Assembly: GCF_000518705.1 (NCBI RefSeq)
Contig: NZ_JAEC01000018.1
Coordinates: forward strand, 1 to 64,000
Source: Shewanella colwelliana ATCC 39565
Lineage (GTDB): Bacteria > Pseudomonadota > Gammaproteobacteria > Enterobacterales > Shewanellaceae
Length of the DNA stretch: 64,000 nt
Direction: 5' to 3'
Shown: in pieces, positions 63,668 to 64,000 of the stretch
Numbering within the stretch: the stretch's first letter is position 1
Layout: every line of letters starts with the position of its first letter
Notes under the pieces: model-generated
The model's database searches: none
Told to the model about the DNA's origin: nothing
The model's input: only the letters and a program-made list of their open reading frames with translations
Made by a program: the position numbers and the translations under genes

Positions 63668-64000
63668 TTAACATTTCGGTTCTGCTAATATCTCTTGTGC
63701 TTTGTGCAAAGCGAGCCGTTCATCTGAAGCATCTGTCATCTGTAATACTTTCTCAACTTGCTCCGCTAGCGATCGCCATAGTGGCGTAATCACTGCGGCT
63801 TCACGCTCGTCGGCGCGCTCTCTGGCCATCTTAAGCAGGGTTGCAGAGCCAACCACATCAATCCGCCCCAAAATGCCATCAGCCAAAGCGATACTTAGCT
63901 CTATCATTGCCGGAACGCTATGACCATACTTAACCACTTCACGCAGATAACGCTCTGCCACACTAAAGTCATTGCCTAACGCATTTTCATTATTCAACAT
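63668..64000 (-). CDS. Partial gene at the right edge, helical repeat protein
   Basis: At least 110 residues lie in the window; the ATG at 63998-64000 may be internal. The sequence is all helical (VAERYLREVVKYGHSVPAMIELSIALADG; GSATLLKMARERADEREAAV, in parts), of TPR or SEL1-like style. The stop is at 63668. Family and start are unresolved. Confidence 0.55.
   Translation of the reverse strand: MLNNENALGNDFSVAERYLREVVKYGHSVPAMIELSIALADGILGRIDVVGSATLLKMARERADEREAAVITPLWRSLAEQVEKVLQMTDASDERLALHKAQEILAEPKC

Overview
The window looks like the chromosome of a marine or aquatic gammaproteobacterium, most likely Shewanella or a close relative. The reasons are the gene content (srkA-dsbA pair, zapB, trmL, a DUF3630 gene, periplasmic Tat flavoprotein plus tetraheme cytochrome c reductase, two GGDEF proteins, a GlyGly-CTERM protease) and the moderate GC content. 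This assignment comes from family recognition, not from a search. No rRNA, tRNA or CRISPR array was seen.

Layout. 1-4.3 kb: tandem PlsC-type acyltransferases, a GntR/FCD regulator with two ATTGTNNACAAT sites upstream, and ilvE. 4.5-9.8 kb: a TetR regulator divergent from an operon for a Tat-exported FAD reductase, a tetraheme cytochrome c, an exported cupin, a DUF3299 protein and an outer-membrane barrel. This reads as a self-contained periplasmic anaerobic-respiration locus for an unidentified unsaturated acid. 9.9-11.5 kb: a paralogous TetR and a second FAD reductase gene that breaks off after about 140 codons. 11.5-13.6 kb: mobile-element debris (frameshifted tyrosine integrase, tail of a second integrase, a large palindrome, a MerR fragment). 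13.6-28.1 kb: an accessory block with three secreted proteases (two subtilases, one matrixin-like), a small exported protein, and a NarL/FixJ-type two-component system whose sensor carries about 14 propeller blades. 28.5-29.0 kb: a broken macrodomain/DarG-like remnant.

29.3-64 kb is mostly ordinary chromosome: a lipase-like hydrolase, small outer-membrane proteins, DUF1223, zapB, an operon lipoprotein-DUF3630-srkA followed by dsbA, a (Glu-Pro)n membrane protein, a YgbA-family protein, an S9 peptidase, a SYLF protein, a LysR/OYE/VOC/OpuAC-like module flanked by short direct repeats, a thiol dioxygenase with a LysR gene, trmL, GGDEF and PAS-GGDEF-EAL proteins, an M16 peptidase pair, PilZ, a methyltransferase, a DTW-domain tRNA enzyme, a porin-like protein, a Bcr/CflA-type MFS pump with a divergent LysR, and a DUF885 protein. 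A partial gene lies at each edge.

The strongest candidate for an undescribed system is the 4.5-9.8 kb locus. Its flavoprotein keeps the fumarate-reductase proton-delivery arginine and one carboxylate-binding arginine but has lost both histidines typical of dicarboxylate binding. It is co-transcribed with an exported metal-binding cupin that could make the reductase's substrate. The second candidate is the protease trio with its sensor kinase.
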